DNA from: Pyramidobacter sp. YE332
Lineage (GTDB): Bacteria > Synergistota > Synergistia > Synergistales > Dethiosulfovibrionaceae
Assembly: GCF_033060595.1 (NCBI RefSeq)
Contig: NZ_CP133038.1
Location: 992,001 to 1,056,000 of the forward strand
DNA: 64,000 nt
Reading direction: 5' to 3'
Shown: piece by piece, positions 1-9,170 of the stretch
Position numbering within the stretch: the first letter of the stretch is position 1
Layout: every line of letters starts with the position of its first letter
Made by a program: the position numbers and the translations under genes
The notes under the pieces: generated by a model
Database searches by the model: none
What the model saw: only the letters and a program-made list of their open reading frames with translations
Told to the model about the DNA's origin: nothing

Positions 1-844
1 GCGTGGACGTGATGTCCTTTTCTTCCGTCAGGCTGATGACCTTCTGGCAGGAGACCCACTCGTCGGCCGGCGGCGGCGAGATCGTTTCCGGCAGCGGTTC
101 GGCCATGGCGGAGCGCGCCTGCCGGTCGGTGATCCTGCCGCGCTCGCGCAGCAGCGAAATGGCCCAGTTGCGCCGCTGCCGCGCCGCTTGGGGATGCAGG
201 TCGGGACGGTAGGCGGTCGGTCCCTTGATCATGACGGCCAGCAGCGACGCCTGCGCGATGGTCAGGTCGCGGGCCGAGCGACGGAACCAGGCCAGCGAGG
301 CGGCTTCGACGCCGCGCAGATTGCTGCCCAGCGGGACCACGTTCAGGTAGATCTGGAGGATCTCGTCTTTCGATTTGATCTTTTCCAGTTGAGTTGCCTG
401 GGCGAACTCGCGCAGCTTGGTTTTCAGATTGCGTTCGGCCGGCCAGCAGAGGCGGATCACCTGGCTGGTGATTGTCGAGGCGCCGGAGCGCACCTTCCCG
501 GCCAGCAGATTGTCCTTGGCGGCGCGCAAAACGCCCCGCCAGTCCACGCCGCCGTGCGACCAGAAACGACGGTCCTCCACTTCCACGGCGACGAGCGGCA
601 TCCAGCGCCCCATCTCAGAAAGAAGGACGGGGAGACAAAACTCCCCGTCCTCTGACATGGTCACGCTGAGCATCGTCCCCTTGCGGTCGCGGACGACCGT
701 GGAGCGGGGCCAGGACGAGAGGCGCGCCTCGATCGGCTCGAGCCGGCCGAGCCGGTTCCAATAACGCCAACCGGCTGCGGCGGCGAGAAACGCGCAGAGA
801 AGCGCCGCCCCTCCCATCCAAAGCGTGAGCTTATGAAATTTCAT
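1..844 (-). CDS. pbpC: Penicillin-binding protein 1C, N-terminal part (cut by window edge)
   Basis: Peptidoglycan glycosyltransferase of the class A PBP family; polymerises lipid II at the outer face of the inner membrane. The visible 281 residues start with a short basic tail and one membrane segment (about residues 7-26), then a GT51 domain with the catalytic-glutamate motif EDRRFWSHGGVDWRG and the motif GASTITSQV. The transpeptidase part lies beyond position 1, so whether it is intact cannot be judged. The start is 13 bases after the stop of the macroglobulin gene, implying one transcript. The PBP1C/alpha-2-macroglobulin pairing is well known in Gram-negative bacteria and is the main reason to prefer PBP1C over another class A PBP. 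Confidence 0.88.
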   Translation of the reverse strand, partial: MKFHKLTLWMGGAALLCAFLAAAAGWRYWNRLGRLEPIEARLSSWPRSTVVRDRKGTMLSVTMSEDGEFCLPVLLSEMGRWMPLVAVEVEDRRFWSHGGVDWRGVLRAAKDNLLAGKVRSGASTITSQVIRLCWPAERNLKTKLREFAQATQLEKIKSKDEILQIYLNVVPLGSNLRGVEAASLAWFRRSARDLTIAQASLLAVMIKGPTAYRPDLHPQAARQRRNWAISLLRERGRITDRQARSAMAEPLPETISPPPADEWVSCQKVISLTEEKDITST

Positions 845-857
845 CTGTAATGAACGG

Positions 858-3800
858 TTACTGGATCGTCACCGTACCGGCCTTGCCGAGGTAACCGATG
901 CCCTTGTTGCCCAGCGCCTCGACGGAGATCGGCGGTACGGAGAACGTGCCGCGGTAGACGGCGCGGAGCGGCAGTTTCCATTCGAAGTTCTTGCCCTGCC
1001 CGTCGATGTGGAGCAGCAGACGGTCGAAGCGCAGGTCGGAGCGGACGGAGTAGCCTTCGCCGGCGGTCATTTCGCCGGCGCTGACCGCTTCGAATCCGGC
1101 GGGCAGCAGCGCGCTCAGCCGCAGCGCCGCGGGACGCGAGCTGGCGGTGACCTTGATCTTCATGGCCGCTTCCTGGCCGAAGGCGATGGAGGACAGATCG
1201 AGGTTTTCGCCCGTCTTGGCGTCGACGAAGCTGCGCTCCACTCGCAGGCCGCGGCTGTAGCTGCGCGGCTCCTTGTTGGGCACGCCGCTGGCGGTCCAGG
1301 AGTACCAGATCGAACCGGCGCCGCTGGCTTCGAGCTTCATGGTCCCGCCCTTGCCGCCGCGCCAGATCGCGGGCTTGCCGTCAAAGACCGCCGCCTCGTT
1401 GCCGTCGGCGTCGAACAGTTTGGCCGTGACGGGGCCGGGGACGACGTGAGTCGAGAACACGCCGAGCGCCATGATCATGCTGCCGGCGTCGCGGGCGCTG
1501 CGGCGTCCGCTGCCCTTGGCCAGTTCCGCGGCGATGCGGGCCGCGAGATCGCGGCTGGGCGCTCCGCCGGGTTCGATGGCGTCAAGCGCCAGCATCCTGA
1601 ATCCGGCTTCGGGCAGCGACAGCTTGGCGTCGGCCGAAGAGGATTCCGAACCGGCCAGCGCCTGGGCTTTTTCCTGATCGCCGGCGAGGGCGTAGCTGGC
1701 GGCCAGCAGCGCGCGGCCGGAGCCGCTCAGGTCGCCGATGCGCTCTTCGAGCCAGTTCATCCAGCCCAGCGGCGCTTCGCCGCCCAGCGCCAGCACGTAG
1801 GCGCCATAGGCGCGGGCGTTCATGGCTTCGCGGACGTTCTTTTCCGGCAGCGGCTCGGCCATGTAACGGCGCAGCCACTGAGCGCCGGCGTTCAGGCCGG
1901 AAGGTTCGATGACGCCGGCGGCTTTGACGGCCGTCAGCAGGTGCAGGGCGGCCACCGAGCCCCAGGCGTCGGTACCGTCGCCGCGCCAGGCGCTCCACGA
2001 GCCGTCGTAGAGCTGATAGCTCGCCAGACCGGCGAGGACGGTGTTCATGGCGATGCGGTTCTCGATCGGGTTGACCAGATCCTGATCTTCGTCGCTGAGC
2101 AGGCTGGGCATGTTCAGCGTGATCCAGCCGCGCGAGACGAGACGGTCAAGGCCGAAGCCCCACGTATCGACCGTCTCGAGCAGCGAGACCGCGTCGACCA
2201 CGGGCGCGCCGGAGATGGTCAGCGTCAGGCTGCCCGTACCGGGGTACCAGTCGTCGGGCAGGACGATGTCGGTCGAACCTTCGCCGGCGCTGCCGCCGCC
2301 GACCACGGAAGTCAGCGGCCAGCCGGGACGGATGGCAAGCCCGGTTTCGGACGCATAATCGCGGCCGTCCAGCGAGACGGAAGCTTTCAGGGCGCCGTGT
2401 TCGCTGGCGCTGCGAGCCGTCAGCGTGGGGATCAGCGACGTCAGTTCGAGACGCTTGTTGGCCGTCAGCGCGATCGTATCCTTCCACTCGCTTTGGCCGT
2501 TGAAGTTCAAGTCGAGCCCTTCCGCGGGAGTCACGACGGCGGAGGCGCTGCCGCCCTGTTCGGCGGTGACGTTCAGCGCCGCCTGGAGCTGGTCGCCGGG
2601 CGCGGTGAAGCGGGGCAGCGTCAGGTCGATGACCACGGGGCGGGCGATCTTCGACTCGCTTTCGGCGCGTCCCAGAGCCACGCCGTCGACAGCGATCGCT
2701 TCGACGCGAAGCGCGCCGGCGAACTCGGGCACCTGCGTGGTGATCTCCGCCGTGCCGTCCTTCAGCTCGACGGCGGGCAGCCAGATCGACAGCGGCTTGT
2801 AATCGGAAGCGCGGACCGGCGACATCATGTCGGCGTTGGCCATCAGCTTGGCTCTGCTCATTTCGGCGTCGTCGCCGCCGGCGGGATGGAGCAGCGCCGT
2901 GCCGCGGGCCTCGATGGGCAGCAGCGAGTCGTAAATGTCGCACATCTTGCCGTCCATGCCGCGGCGGCGCGTGAAGTACTTCCATGGATCGGCGTTGTCG
3001 CTGCCGCTCAAAAGCAGGATGCCGCGATCGACGAGGGCGACGGCCACGGTCCCCTTGGCGGGCTGTCCCTTGGCGTCGGCGACGCGGATCTTGGCGCTGA
3101 ACACGCCGGGCTCCGCCTTGTCGGGCGCCTCGACGGAGACGTTCAGACGGCGGTCGCTGAGGTCGAGCTTCAGCGGCAGGGCGCCCAGCGCGCGATACGG
3201 CGGCTTGGTGTCGGCGCTTTCGGGGCGGACGACCTGGATCGTGAGCCAGCCGTTGGGGAGCAGTTCTTCGGTGACGGGCACGTCGACGGTCGTTTCCTTG
3301 TCGGCCATGTCGAAGGACTTGACCATCACGGGGCGGTCGCTGCCGAGGGCGAGGATGGCGCGTCCGGCGAAGGGCGACTTGACGGTGATCCGCGCCGTGG
3401 CGCCGGGCAGATAGCTTTCCTTGTCGGCTTTCAGCTCGACGCGGTCGGGCATGACGGCGCCCATGGAAGCGGAGCCGGTCCAGTTTTCCCACACCCAGAG
3501 GCGCAGCGAGGCGCGTCCATCGGCGTGAGTGAAGGTCAGGCGGTATTCGCCCTCGTCCTTGGGCGTGAAGGCGTATTTGCCCTTGCCGTTCAGCGTGACC
3601 TTGTCCGTGACGGGCTCGGAGAACTCTTCCTGCCAGGTCATGCGGCTGCCGTTGTCGTCGCTGACCATCACGTAGCGGCTGGTGACCTTGCTGATCTCGA
3701 CGGCCACTTCGCCCAGGTTTACGGGCTTGTCGTCCGGATCGACGGCGACGAGGCCGATCTCGGCGGAGCTGTTGGGACGGACTTCGGCCTTCGGGGCCAT

Positions 3801-6128
3801 CACGCCGATCAGCGCCTTGGTGGGATAGATCGGCGCCGAAACCGTGCTGCCGGTCCAGCGGCCGTTGGCTTCCATGACGTTGAGACGCAGATGGGCGCGG
3901 ATGATCGAAGGAGCGTTCAGATCGGCCTCGGGCGTCCAGACGGCCTGAGCGGCGCCGTTCTCGTCAAGCTCTCCGCTGGCGATCTGGCCGGAAGAGCGCC
4001 CGGCGTCCTTGCCCATTTCGGAGCCGAAGACGTAGCTGGGATTCGCCTTGGAGACGTAGGCTTCGGGAACGGTGGTGTAATCGAGTTCCCAGTTCAGGCC
4101 GGCGCCGCTGCCGCCGAAGAGGTAGCGGGCGCTGAGTTCGAGCGTGGCTTCCTGCCCGGGATAAAACGCCTTGGGGGCCTGAAGCTTCGTTTCGATCTGA
4201 GGCGGACGGAACTCCTCGATCTGCACGGCGCGCTCGGCGACGACGGTCTTCGTGCCGGGAACGGTCAGCCGCAGCGAATAGGAACCGCTGTCGACCGTAG
4301 CGGGGATCGGTACGGAGACGACGCCCGTGCCGTCGGCGCCGAGCTTGATGACGCCGGAAGCCAGGTCGATGCCGCGGGCGGTCAGCGCCCAATTCAGCGG
4401 GAATTCGCCGGGCAGTTCGAGCACGGTGCTGCGCACGATCGCCTTGGCTTCGAGCGTTTCGCCCGGCTGCCAGAGCGCGCGCGGCAGGATCCACATGCCG
4501 TCGTAGGCGTCGTTCCACGGCGCGCCGGAGATGTCGACGTCGCGGCCGGAAAGCTGATTGACGCCGAGCTTGACGAAGGAGAGACGTCCTTCCTTTTCAA
4601 CGGTGGCCACGGAAGGCTGAAGGTCTTCCTGCCAACCTTCGGCGACGCCGAAGGAAACCAGGCCGTCGGCATCCGTCGTTCCGTTCAGGAGCAGCTGATT
4701 TTTGCTGGAGTAAACTTTCACTTCGGCTCCGGACAGCGGCTTGCTGTCCGAGATCGAATTGGCCCAGATCTGCAGGCCGCGCTTGTACATGCGCGCCGAC
4801 AGCGCCGTGTCGGTGATGGTGAGGAGCATTCTGGCGCTGTCCCACGTGGAGGGATCTCCGTTTTTGGCCTCGATCAGGTAGACGCCTTCGCCTTCGCAGC
4901 CGAGGCCGGCCAGATCGAGGGCGCGGCGCGCGGTCTCGTTGACCATGCCGCCGACGGCGTATTTCTTGGAACCGAGCGGTTTTGCCCAGCTGATGAAGCT
5001 GCCCTCGTCGTCAAGATCGAGCGCGGCGATCGGCACGTTGTTGTTGTAGAGCCGCCACGCCGAAACTTCGAGCGTTTCGATGTTGGCGCTCTCCACGGCG
5101 ACGCACGGGGCCTCCGCGGGCGTGAGGAACATTCCGGCGGCGGGGAAGCGCACGAAAGAGGGCATGTCGGGGAAGATGAACGCTTTGACGAAATCTTCTT
5201 TCATCGGTTGGGCGTCCTGCCCGGTCAGTCCCTTGCGGATCGTCAGTGTGACGCGGCTGCGGGGCGCGAAATCGCCCTCGATGTTGAAGCCGTCGTAACT
5301 GCCGGTCAGTGTGAAGGGAACGGCGGGAGACAGTTCGATGAATCCTTTGGCCTTGGCCAGATCGACGCTGTTGTTCAGACCGACGCGGATACGCCCGCGG
5401 CCGGATTCGTTCATGTAGGCGTTGGAATCGGTCACCAGCGTTTCGGTGGAGACGTTCAGCGTCGCTTCGAGCCCGCCTGCCTGCGGCAGGTCGCCCTTGT
5501 CGGGCAGCAGCCCGCCCTCGACGAGGACTTTGACGCTCTTGCCGTAGACGGAGCTGGTGCGGACGACGATCTCTTTGGCGGGCGTCGCGCCCTGGATGTT
5601 GTAGCTCACGGAGTTGCCGGCGGCGTTGAAGATCTTCAGGAAGCCGCGCAGGCGCACGGGCGAGACTTCGGCGCTGAAGTCGAGGCGCAGCGTCAGCTCG
5701 CGGTTGGGCGACGTGCCGATGATGGTCACGCGGTCGAAGCTGAGCGCCGGGCGGTGGAACGTGAAGCTCTGACGTCCCGCGACCAGCGATCCGCCGGCGG
5801 TGCGGAGCCCGCCGGGGCCGAAATCGGCGTCATAGCGCGTGGCCGGCTGCAGATTGGCGGACGGCGTGAAGACCAGCTGATTCGTCTTCACCCACTTGGC
5901 CGTACCGGCCAGAGCCGGACGGAATTTGAGCGGCACCGCGCCGCCCGTGAGGGGCTTGTTCAGCTGGTTGCTTTTCACCACGTCGCCGCTGAAAGTAACG
6001 GTGAACTTCGGGCGGTTGGCCGTCACTTCGCCCTCGGGGGAGAAGCTTTTGACGGTCACATCGTTGGCCGCCCATGCCGCGCCGGCGAGAATCAAGCCGC
6101 ACAGCAGGGCGCCGAAAAATTTGCGCAT
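858..6128 (-). CDS. Alpha-2-macroglobulin family protein lacking the thioester
   Basis: Large (1756 aa) bacterial macroglobulin, a periplasmic protease trap or envelope-guard protein of the YfhM type. It begins with a Sec signal peptide (cleavage near AWA-AN) and continues with MG and bait-like regions (Big_5-like N-terminus, then MG domains), and a C-terminal all-helical and receptor-type region. Two departures from the E. coli protein: there is no lipobox cysteine, so it is probably soluble in the periplasm; and where the YGCLEQ thioester is expected I read GFGLDRL (residues 1324-1330), so covalent trapping cannot occur by the classic route. It has a strong ribosome binding site (AAGGAGG). 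It is 60 bases from the upstream zinc-ribbon gene with no terminator between, and is followed directly by pbpC. Probably part of a four-gene operon driven from the promoter near 9.01 kb. Confidence 0.9.
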   Translation of the reverse strand: MRKFFGALLCGLILAGAAWAANDVTVKSFSPEGEVTANRPKFTVTFSGDVVKSNQLNKPLTGGAVPLKFRPALAGTAKWVKTNQLVFTPSANLQPATRYDADFGPGGLRTAGGSLVAGRQSFTFHRPALSFDRVTIIGTSPNRELTLRLDFSAEVSPVRLRGFLKIFNAAGNSVSYNIQGATPAKEIVVRTSSVYGKSVKVLVEGGLLPDKGDLPQAGGLEATLNVSTETLVTDSNAYMNESGRGRIRVGLNNSVDLAKAKGFIELSPAVPFTLTGSYDGFNIEGDFAPRSRVTLTIRKGLTGQDAQPMKEDFVKAFIFPDMPSFVRFPAAGMFLTPAEAPCVAVESANIETLEVSAWRLYNNNVPIAALDLDDEGSFISWAKPLGSKKYAVGGMVNETARRALDLAGLGCEGEGVYLIEAKNGDPSTWDSARMLLTITDTALSARMYKRGLQIWANSISDSKPLSGAEVKVYSSKNQLLLNGTTDADGLVSFGVAEGWQEDLQPSVATVEKEGRLSFVKLGVNQLSGRDVDISGAPWNDAYDGMWILPRALWQPGETLEAKAIVRSTVLELPGEFPLNWALTARGIDLASGVIKLGADGTGVVSVPIPATVDSGSYSLRLTVPGTKTVVAERAVQIEEFRPPQIETKLQAPKAFYPGQEATLELSARYLFGGSGAGLNWELDYTTVPEAYVSKANPSYVFGSEMGKDAGRSSGQIASGELDENGAAQAVWTPEADLNAPSIIRAHLRLNVMEANGRWTGSTVSAPIYPTKALIGVMAPKAEVRPNSSAEIGLVAVDPDDKPVNLGEVAVEISKVTSRYVMVSDDNGSRMTWQEEFSEPVTDKVTLNGKGKYAFTPKDEGEYRLTFTHADGRASLRLWVWENWTGSASMGAVMPDRVELKADKESYLPGATARITVKSPFAGRAILALGSDRPVMVKSFDMADKETTVDVPVTEELLPNGWLTIQVVRPESADTKPPYRALGALPLKLDLSDRRLNVSVEAPDKAEPGVFSAKIRVADAKGQPAKGTVAVALVDRGILLLSGSDNADPWKYFTRRRGMDGKMCDIYDSLLPIEARGTALLHPAGGDDAEMSRAKLMANADMMSPVRASDYKPLSIWLPAVELKDGTAEITTQVPEFAGALRVEAIAVDGVALGRAESESKIARPVVIDLTLPRFTAPGDQLQAALNVTAEQGGSASAVVTPAEGLDLNFNGQSEWKDTIALTANKRLELTSLIPTLTARSASEHGALKASVSLDGRDYASETGLAIRPGWPLTSVVGGGSAGEGSTDIVLPDDWYPGTGSLTLTISGAPVVDAVSLLETVDTWGFGLDRLVSRGWITLNMPSLLSDEDQDLVNPIENRIAMNTVLAGLASYQLYDGSWSAWRGDGTDAWGSVAALHLLTAVKAAGVIEPSGLNAGAQWLRRYMAEPLPEKNVREAMNARAYGAYVLALGGEAPLGWMNWLEERIGDLSGSGRALLAASYALAGDQEKAQALAGSESSSADAKLSLPEAGFRMLALDAIEPGGAPSRDLAARIAAELAKGSGRRSARDAGSMIMALGVFSTHVVPGPVTAKLFDADGNEAAVFDGKPAIWRGGKGGTMKLEASGAGSIWYSWTASGVPNKEPRSYSRGLRVERSFVDAKTGENLDLSSIAFGQEAAMKIKVTASSRPAALRLSALLPAGFEAVSAGEMTAGEGYSVRSDLRFDRLLLHIDGQGKNFEWKLPLRAVYRGTFSVPPISVEALGNKGIGYLGKAGTVTIQ

Positions 6129-6188
6129 GGAAAGACCTCCTTGCGAGAAAGATTTTATGATGCGGAAAACGAGCTTACGGAAGCCGCG

Positions 6189-7418
6189 TTAACACCAGAA
6201 ACGTTCCCCGTGGAACAGCTTCGGCCGGCGCGCGAATTCCGCCGGCAGGCTCGCGGTTGACCGCGCCGGGACGCGGAAGGACGACCGCACGGCCGGCGGC
6301 GTGGCCGGCGCCGACTTTTTGTTGATGAAGTACCAGGCGCCGCCGATAAGCGCCGCCGCCAGGAGCACGGCGATGGTGACGCGGAGCGCCGAGATCGGCG
6401 ACTTGCCGCCGACCCGTCCGGTCTGGCCGTTGACCATGAAGTTGTAGACCTTGCCGTTGTAGCGGAACGACGACAGCCACACCGGCAGCAGCAGATACTT
6501 GAACTTGAGGTCGTCGTAGCTGGTCTGTACGTTGACGTTGGCGACCGTGTCGGCGCGGCATTCGTAGCGGATCTTCTGCTTGACCTGGCGTTCGAGATGG
6601 TCGTGGATCTCTTCGCGTCCCTGTTCCCAGCCGTCGTTGAGGCCGACGGAGTAGCGTTCGGCGGCGTAGCCGGCCAGGTATCGGGGGTTATAAGCGACGT
6701 TGGCCTCGGTGTCGAAGGGCAGGATCTCGTTCAGGATCGAGGCGTCGTGGCGCGCCGTGGCGAGCACGGGATGATCGTTGACGAATTCGCTGTAATCGCC
6801 GGAAGTGTAGTACCAGTCGGTGACCGTGCGGGTTTTGCCGTCGGCCTCCCTGACCGTGCGGTAGATGCCGTAGCGCCCGTCGTACTCGGACTCGGTCTGC
6901 GTGTCGAAGGTCCAGTAAGGCAGATAGACGCCGTGGAAGGCGTCGGGACGCGCCTTCTGCTTGGCCAGCGACGGGCAGAACAGTTTGCCGGCGATCCAGC
7001 GCTTGAAGTTCGCGCCGGCGGTCTTCTTGTCGATCTTGAACGGGCAGACGCCGCCGGGGGCCATGGTGTCGTCGTCCTGCACTTCCATGACCTGGTTGGA
7101 ACCGCAGTAAGGGCATTCGTTGGCGACTTCGAGCGCGTCGTAGATCGTTTCCGCGCCGCAGGACTCGCAGAGAACCCTTTTCTTGGCGGCTCCCCAGTCG
7201 TGACTGGCGCGGTCTTCGGCGTCTTCGAAGTCGATCTCGCGGGCGGCCTCGCCGGCCGCGATCTCTTCGGCGTATTCGCAGTAGGGACATTTCATGCCGC
7301 CCGTGGCGGGGTCGAACTCCATGACGCCGCCGCACTGCGGGCATTTCTTGTCGGTCTCGTCCTTGGTTCGGACCCGTACAGGTTCCTGCTCATCCTGAAA
7401 GGCCGGTTTTTCTTCCAT
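6189..7418 (-). CDS. Zinc-ribbon, single-pass membrane protein of unknown function
   Basis: 409 aa. The N-terminal half has four CxxC knuckles (CPQCGG, CPYCEY, CESCGAE, CPYCGSN), i.e. two zinc ribbons. A mixed alpha/beta region follows, and one predicted membrane helix near the C-terminus (VTIAVLLAAALIGGAWYF). Proteins of this shape are usually annotated only as zinc-ribbon proteins and often sit beside SPFH/YdjI-type genes, as here. The start was placed at the second in-frame ATG because AAAGGAG lies 8 bases upstream; an upstream ATG seven codons earlier lacks such a site. It is 51 bases behind the SPFH gene with no terminator. The last codons overlap a degenerate parS-like palindrome (6202-6217). 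The function is unknown; a link to membrane-microdomain or envelope-stress proteins is inferred from context. Confidence 0.75.
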   Translation of the reverse strand: MEEKPAFQDEQEPVRVRTKDETDKKCPQCGGVMEFDPATGGMKCPYCEYAEEIAAGEAAREIDFEDAEDRASHDWGAAKKRVLCESCGAETIYDALEVANECPYCGSNQVMEVQDDDTMAPGGVCPFKIDKKTAGANFKRWIAGKLFCPSLAKQKARPDAFHGVYLPYWTFDTQTESEYDGRYGIYRTVREADGKTRTVTDWYYTSGDYSEFVNDHPVLATARHDASILNEILPFDTEANVAYNPRYLAGYAAERYSVGLNDGWEQGREEIHDHLERQVKQKIRYECRADTVANVNVQTSYDDLKFKYLLLPVWLSSFRYNGKVYNFMVNGQTGRVGGKSPISALRVTIAVLLAAALIGGAWYFINKKSAPATPPAVRSSFRVPARSTASLPAEFARRPKLFHGERFWC

Positions 7419-7469
7419 GGAATTTTCTCCTTTCGTCAAGCGCGATGCGGAAACTCTATGGGAAATCCC

Positions 7470-8825
7470 TTATTTGTTGATGTTGTCGTTCTCGTCGAAG
7501 GGATCGCCGCACTCGGGGCAGAACTTGGGCGGATGATGGGGATCCTTGGGCTCCCAGCCGCACTTGTCGCATCGGTAGAGCGGTTCGCCGGCGGGCTTTC
7601 TGGCGCCGCATTCGGGGCAGAACTTACCCTTGTTGACGTGGCCGCAGGTCGGGCAGGTCCAGCCTTCGGCCGAAGCCGGCGCGGGCTGAGGGGCGCCGCA
7701 CTCCGAGCAGAACTTGCCGCGATTGCCGTCGTGTCCGCACGCGCCGCACTTCCAGCCGGCGGGAACGGGAGCCGGCGCCGGCTTCGCGGCCTGCGGGGCG
7801 GAGGCGGCGTGCTGCTGCTGCGCGCCCATGGCGAACAGATTGGCTGCGTTCATGCCGCCGGCCTGAGAGGCCATGTTCATGCCCGCGAAGGCGAACATCG
7901 GCCCCGTCGCCGTGTTGGAGGCGGCGGCGCGCATGGCGTCGGCCTGCGCCTGGCCGAGATGGGCGGCCATCATGTTGGGATTGCGGAGCACGGCGCTGCG
8001 CTGCATTTCCTTGATCATCTTCTCGTCCTCTTCGGACGCCTTGACGGAGTTCACGCCGAAAGCCACGATCTCGATGCCGCGCAGGGCGCCCCACTGTTCG
8101 GAAAGGATGTCGTTCAGCGCCTTGGCCATTTCCATGGTATGGGCGGGCAGGGAGCTGTAACGGATGCCCTGTTCGGAAAGGCGGGCGAAGGCGGGCTGCA
8201 GCGCCGTCAGCAGCTCGGTCTTGAGCTGGCTGTCGATCTGGTCGCGCGTGTAGACCTCGTTCACGTTGCCGCAGACGTTGGTGTAGAACAGCATCGGGTT
8301 GGTGATGCGGTAGGAATATTCGCCGTTGCAGCGGATGGCGATGTCGATGTCGAGGCCGATGTTGCTGTCGACGACGCGGAACGGAACGGGGTTGGCCGTG
8401 CCGTAGCGGTTGCCCATGATCTCCTTGGTGTTGAAGTAGTAGACGCGCTGCTCCTTGGGCGCTTCGCCGCCGAAGGAAATGCGCTTGCCGATGGTCTTGA
8501 AGCTTTCCTTGAGGCCGTGCCCGAGCCCGCCGTAGAAGATGCTCGGCTCGCTGGACGTGTCGTAGACGAACTCGCCCGGTTCGGCGCAGAGCTCGACGAC
8601 TTTTCCCTGGTCGACGACGATCATGCACTGGCCGTCGGCCACGGAGATGATCGAGCCGTTGCTGATGATGTTGTCGCCGCCTTTGTTGTTGCCGCGCTTG
8701 CCCTTGCGTTTGTAGCCGCGTTCGACGAGCACGTCGCGTTCCATCGCGTCGCAGTAAAAGTACTCGCGCCACTGGTCGGAAAGCACGTCTCCCATGGCGC
8801 CGCCGATCGCTTTGAAAAGTCCCAT
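7470..8825 (-). CDS. SPFH/Band-7 domain protein with C-terminal zinc ribbons (YdjI-like)
   Basis: 451 aa. Residues of roughly 1-300 form an SPFH/Band-7 domain like that of the Bacillus YdjI/virion-core-protein-like family. An Ala/Met/Gly-rich linker follows, then three C-terminal zinc ribbons, visible as paired CxxC motifs (CGACGH..CSECGA, CPTCGH..CPECGA, CDKCGW..CPECGD). No signal peptide or membrane helix is evident, so membrane association would be peripheral. The chosen ATG has GAGGGG 8 bases upstream; a GTG three codons earlier is too close to that site. It is first in the operon with the zinc-ribbon membrane protein, macroglobulin and pbpC. YdjI-like proteins in Bacillus belong to an envelope-stress system with PspA; that parallel is suggestive only. 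Confidence 0.85.
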   Translation of the reverse strand: MGLFKAIGGAMGDVLSDQWREYFYCDAMERDVLVERGYKRKGKRGNNKGGDNIISNGSIISVADGQCMIVVDQGKVVELCAEPGEFVYDTSSEPSIFYGGLGHGLKESFKTIGKRISFGGEAPKEQRVYYFNTKEIMGNRYGTANPVPFRVVDSNIGLDIDIAIRCNGEYSYRITNPMLFYTNVCGNVNEVYTRDQIDSQLKTELLTALQPAFARLSEQGIRYSSLPAHTMEMAKALNDILSEQWGALRGIEIVAFGVNSVKASEEDEKMIKEMQRSAVLRNPNMMAAHLGQAQADAMRAAASNTATGPMFAFAGMNMASQAGGMNAANLFAMGAQQQHAASAPQAAKPAPAPVPAGWKCGACGHDGNRGKFCSECGAPQPAPASAEGWTCPTCGHVNKGKFCPECGARKPAGEPLYRCDKCGWEPKDPHHPPKFCPECGDPFDENDNINK

Positions 8826-9007
8826 TTTCAGCACCCCTCTCAGATTTCTTTCTCAAGTTTCCCCGAGAAATTATTCTTTATTAACATCATCGTAAGATTA
8901 ACATAAAAAGCCGTTTCATGCACGGGGTTTTTGTCGGTTTTCGAGGCTTTCCCGCTTTTGAAAAATGAAAAACGCGCGCGGAAAAAAGGCAGCCTGATCG
9001 ACGTTCT

Positions 9008-9058
9008 TGCCGCTATCATAAGCGCGCCGCCGCGAAAAGGCATCACCCGAAGGGGTGA
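9008..9058 (-). promoter_or_regulatory. Promoter A with 16-bp operator, upstream of the SPFH operon
   Basis: Read on the minus strand: inverted repeat TCACC-CCTTCG-GGTGA (9043-9058), 22 bases, then a -10 box TATGAT (9020-9015). The repeat centre falls near -42.5 and replaces the -35, the geometry of a class II activator site. Near-identical arrangements occur at 17.3 kb and 18.1 kb. The predicted leader to the SPFH start is about 180 nt. Confidence 0.6.
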
Positions 9059-9117
9059 AAACCGCGCCGCGTTCGTCCGCGGCGGCGCGGAAAGATTTTT
9101 TCGTCCCGCGCGGAACG

Positions 9118-9157
9118 AAAAAAAACGCCCCGCGAAACGTTTCGGCCTCGCGGGGCG
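9118..9157 (-). terminator. Rho-independent terminator of the exported-protein operon
   Basis: Minus strand: perfect 10-bp stem CGCCCCGCGA/TCGCGGGGCG (9157-9148 with 9135-9126), a 12-base loop and a run of eight T. It lies 14 bases after the stop of the 556-aa gene and separates that operon from promoter A. Confidence 0.9.
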
Positions 9158-9170
9158 GAAAGAACATTCC

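Noticed and set aside
6202-6217. CGTTCCCCGTGGAACA as a parS site
   Set aside because: Two mismatches and within the end of a coding region; kept only as a weak candidate, not listed as a feature.
1008-6260. A 1750-codon open frame on the plus strand opposite the macroglobulin gene
   Set aside because: High GC leaves few stops in the antisense frame; the translation is low-complexity with no domain, and the minus-strand gene is a clear family member.
9101-9116. GTCCCGCGCGGAAC as a further parS-like site
   Set aside because: Several mismatches to the TGTTCCACGTGGAACA core; probably chance in a GC-rich gap.
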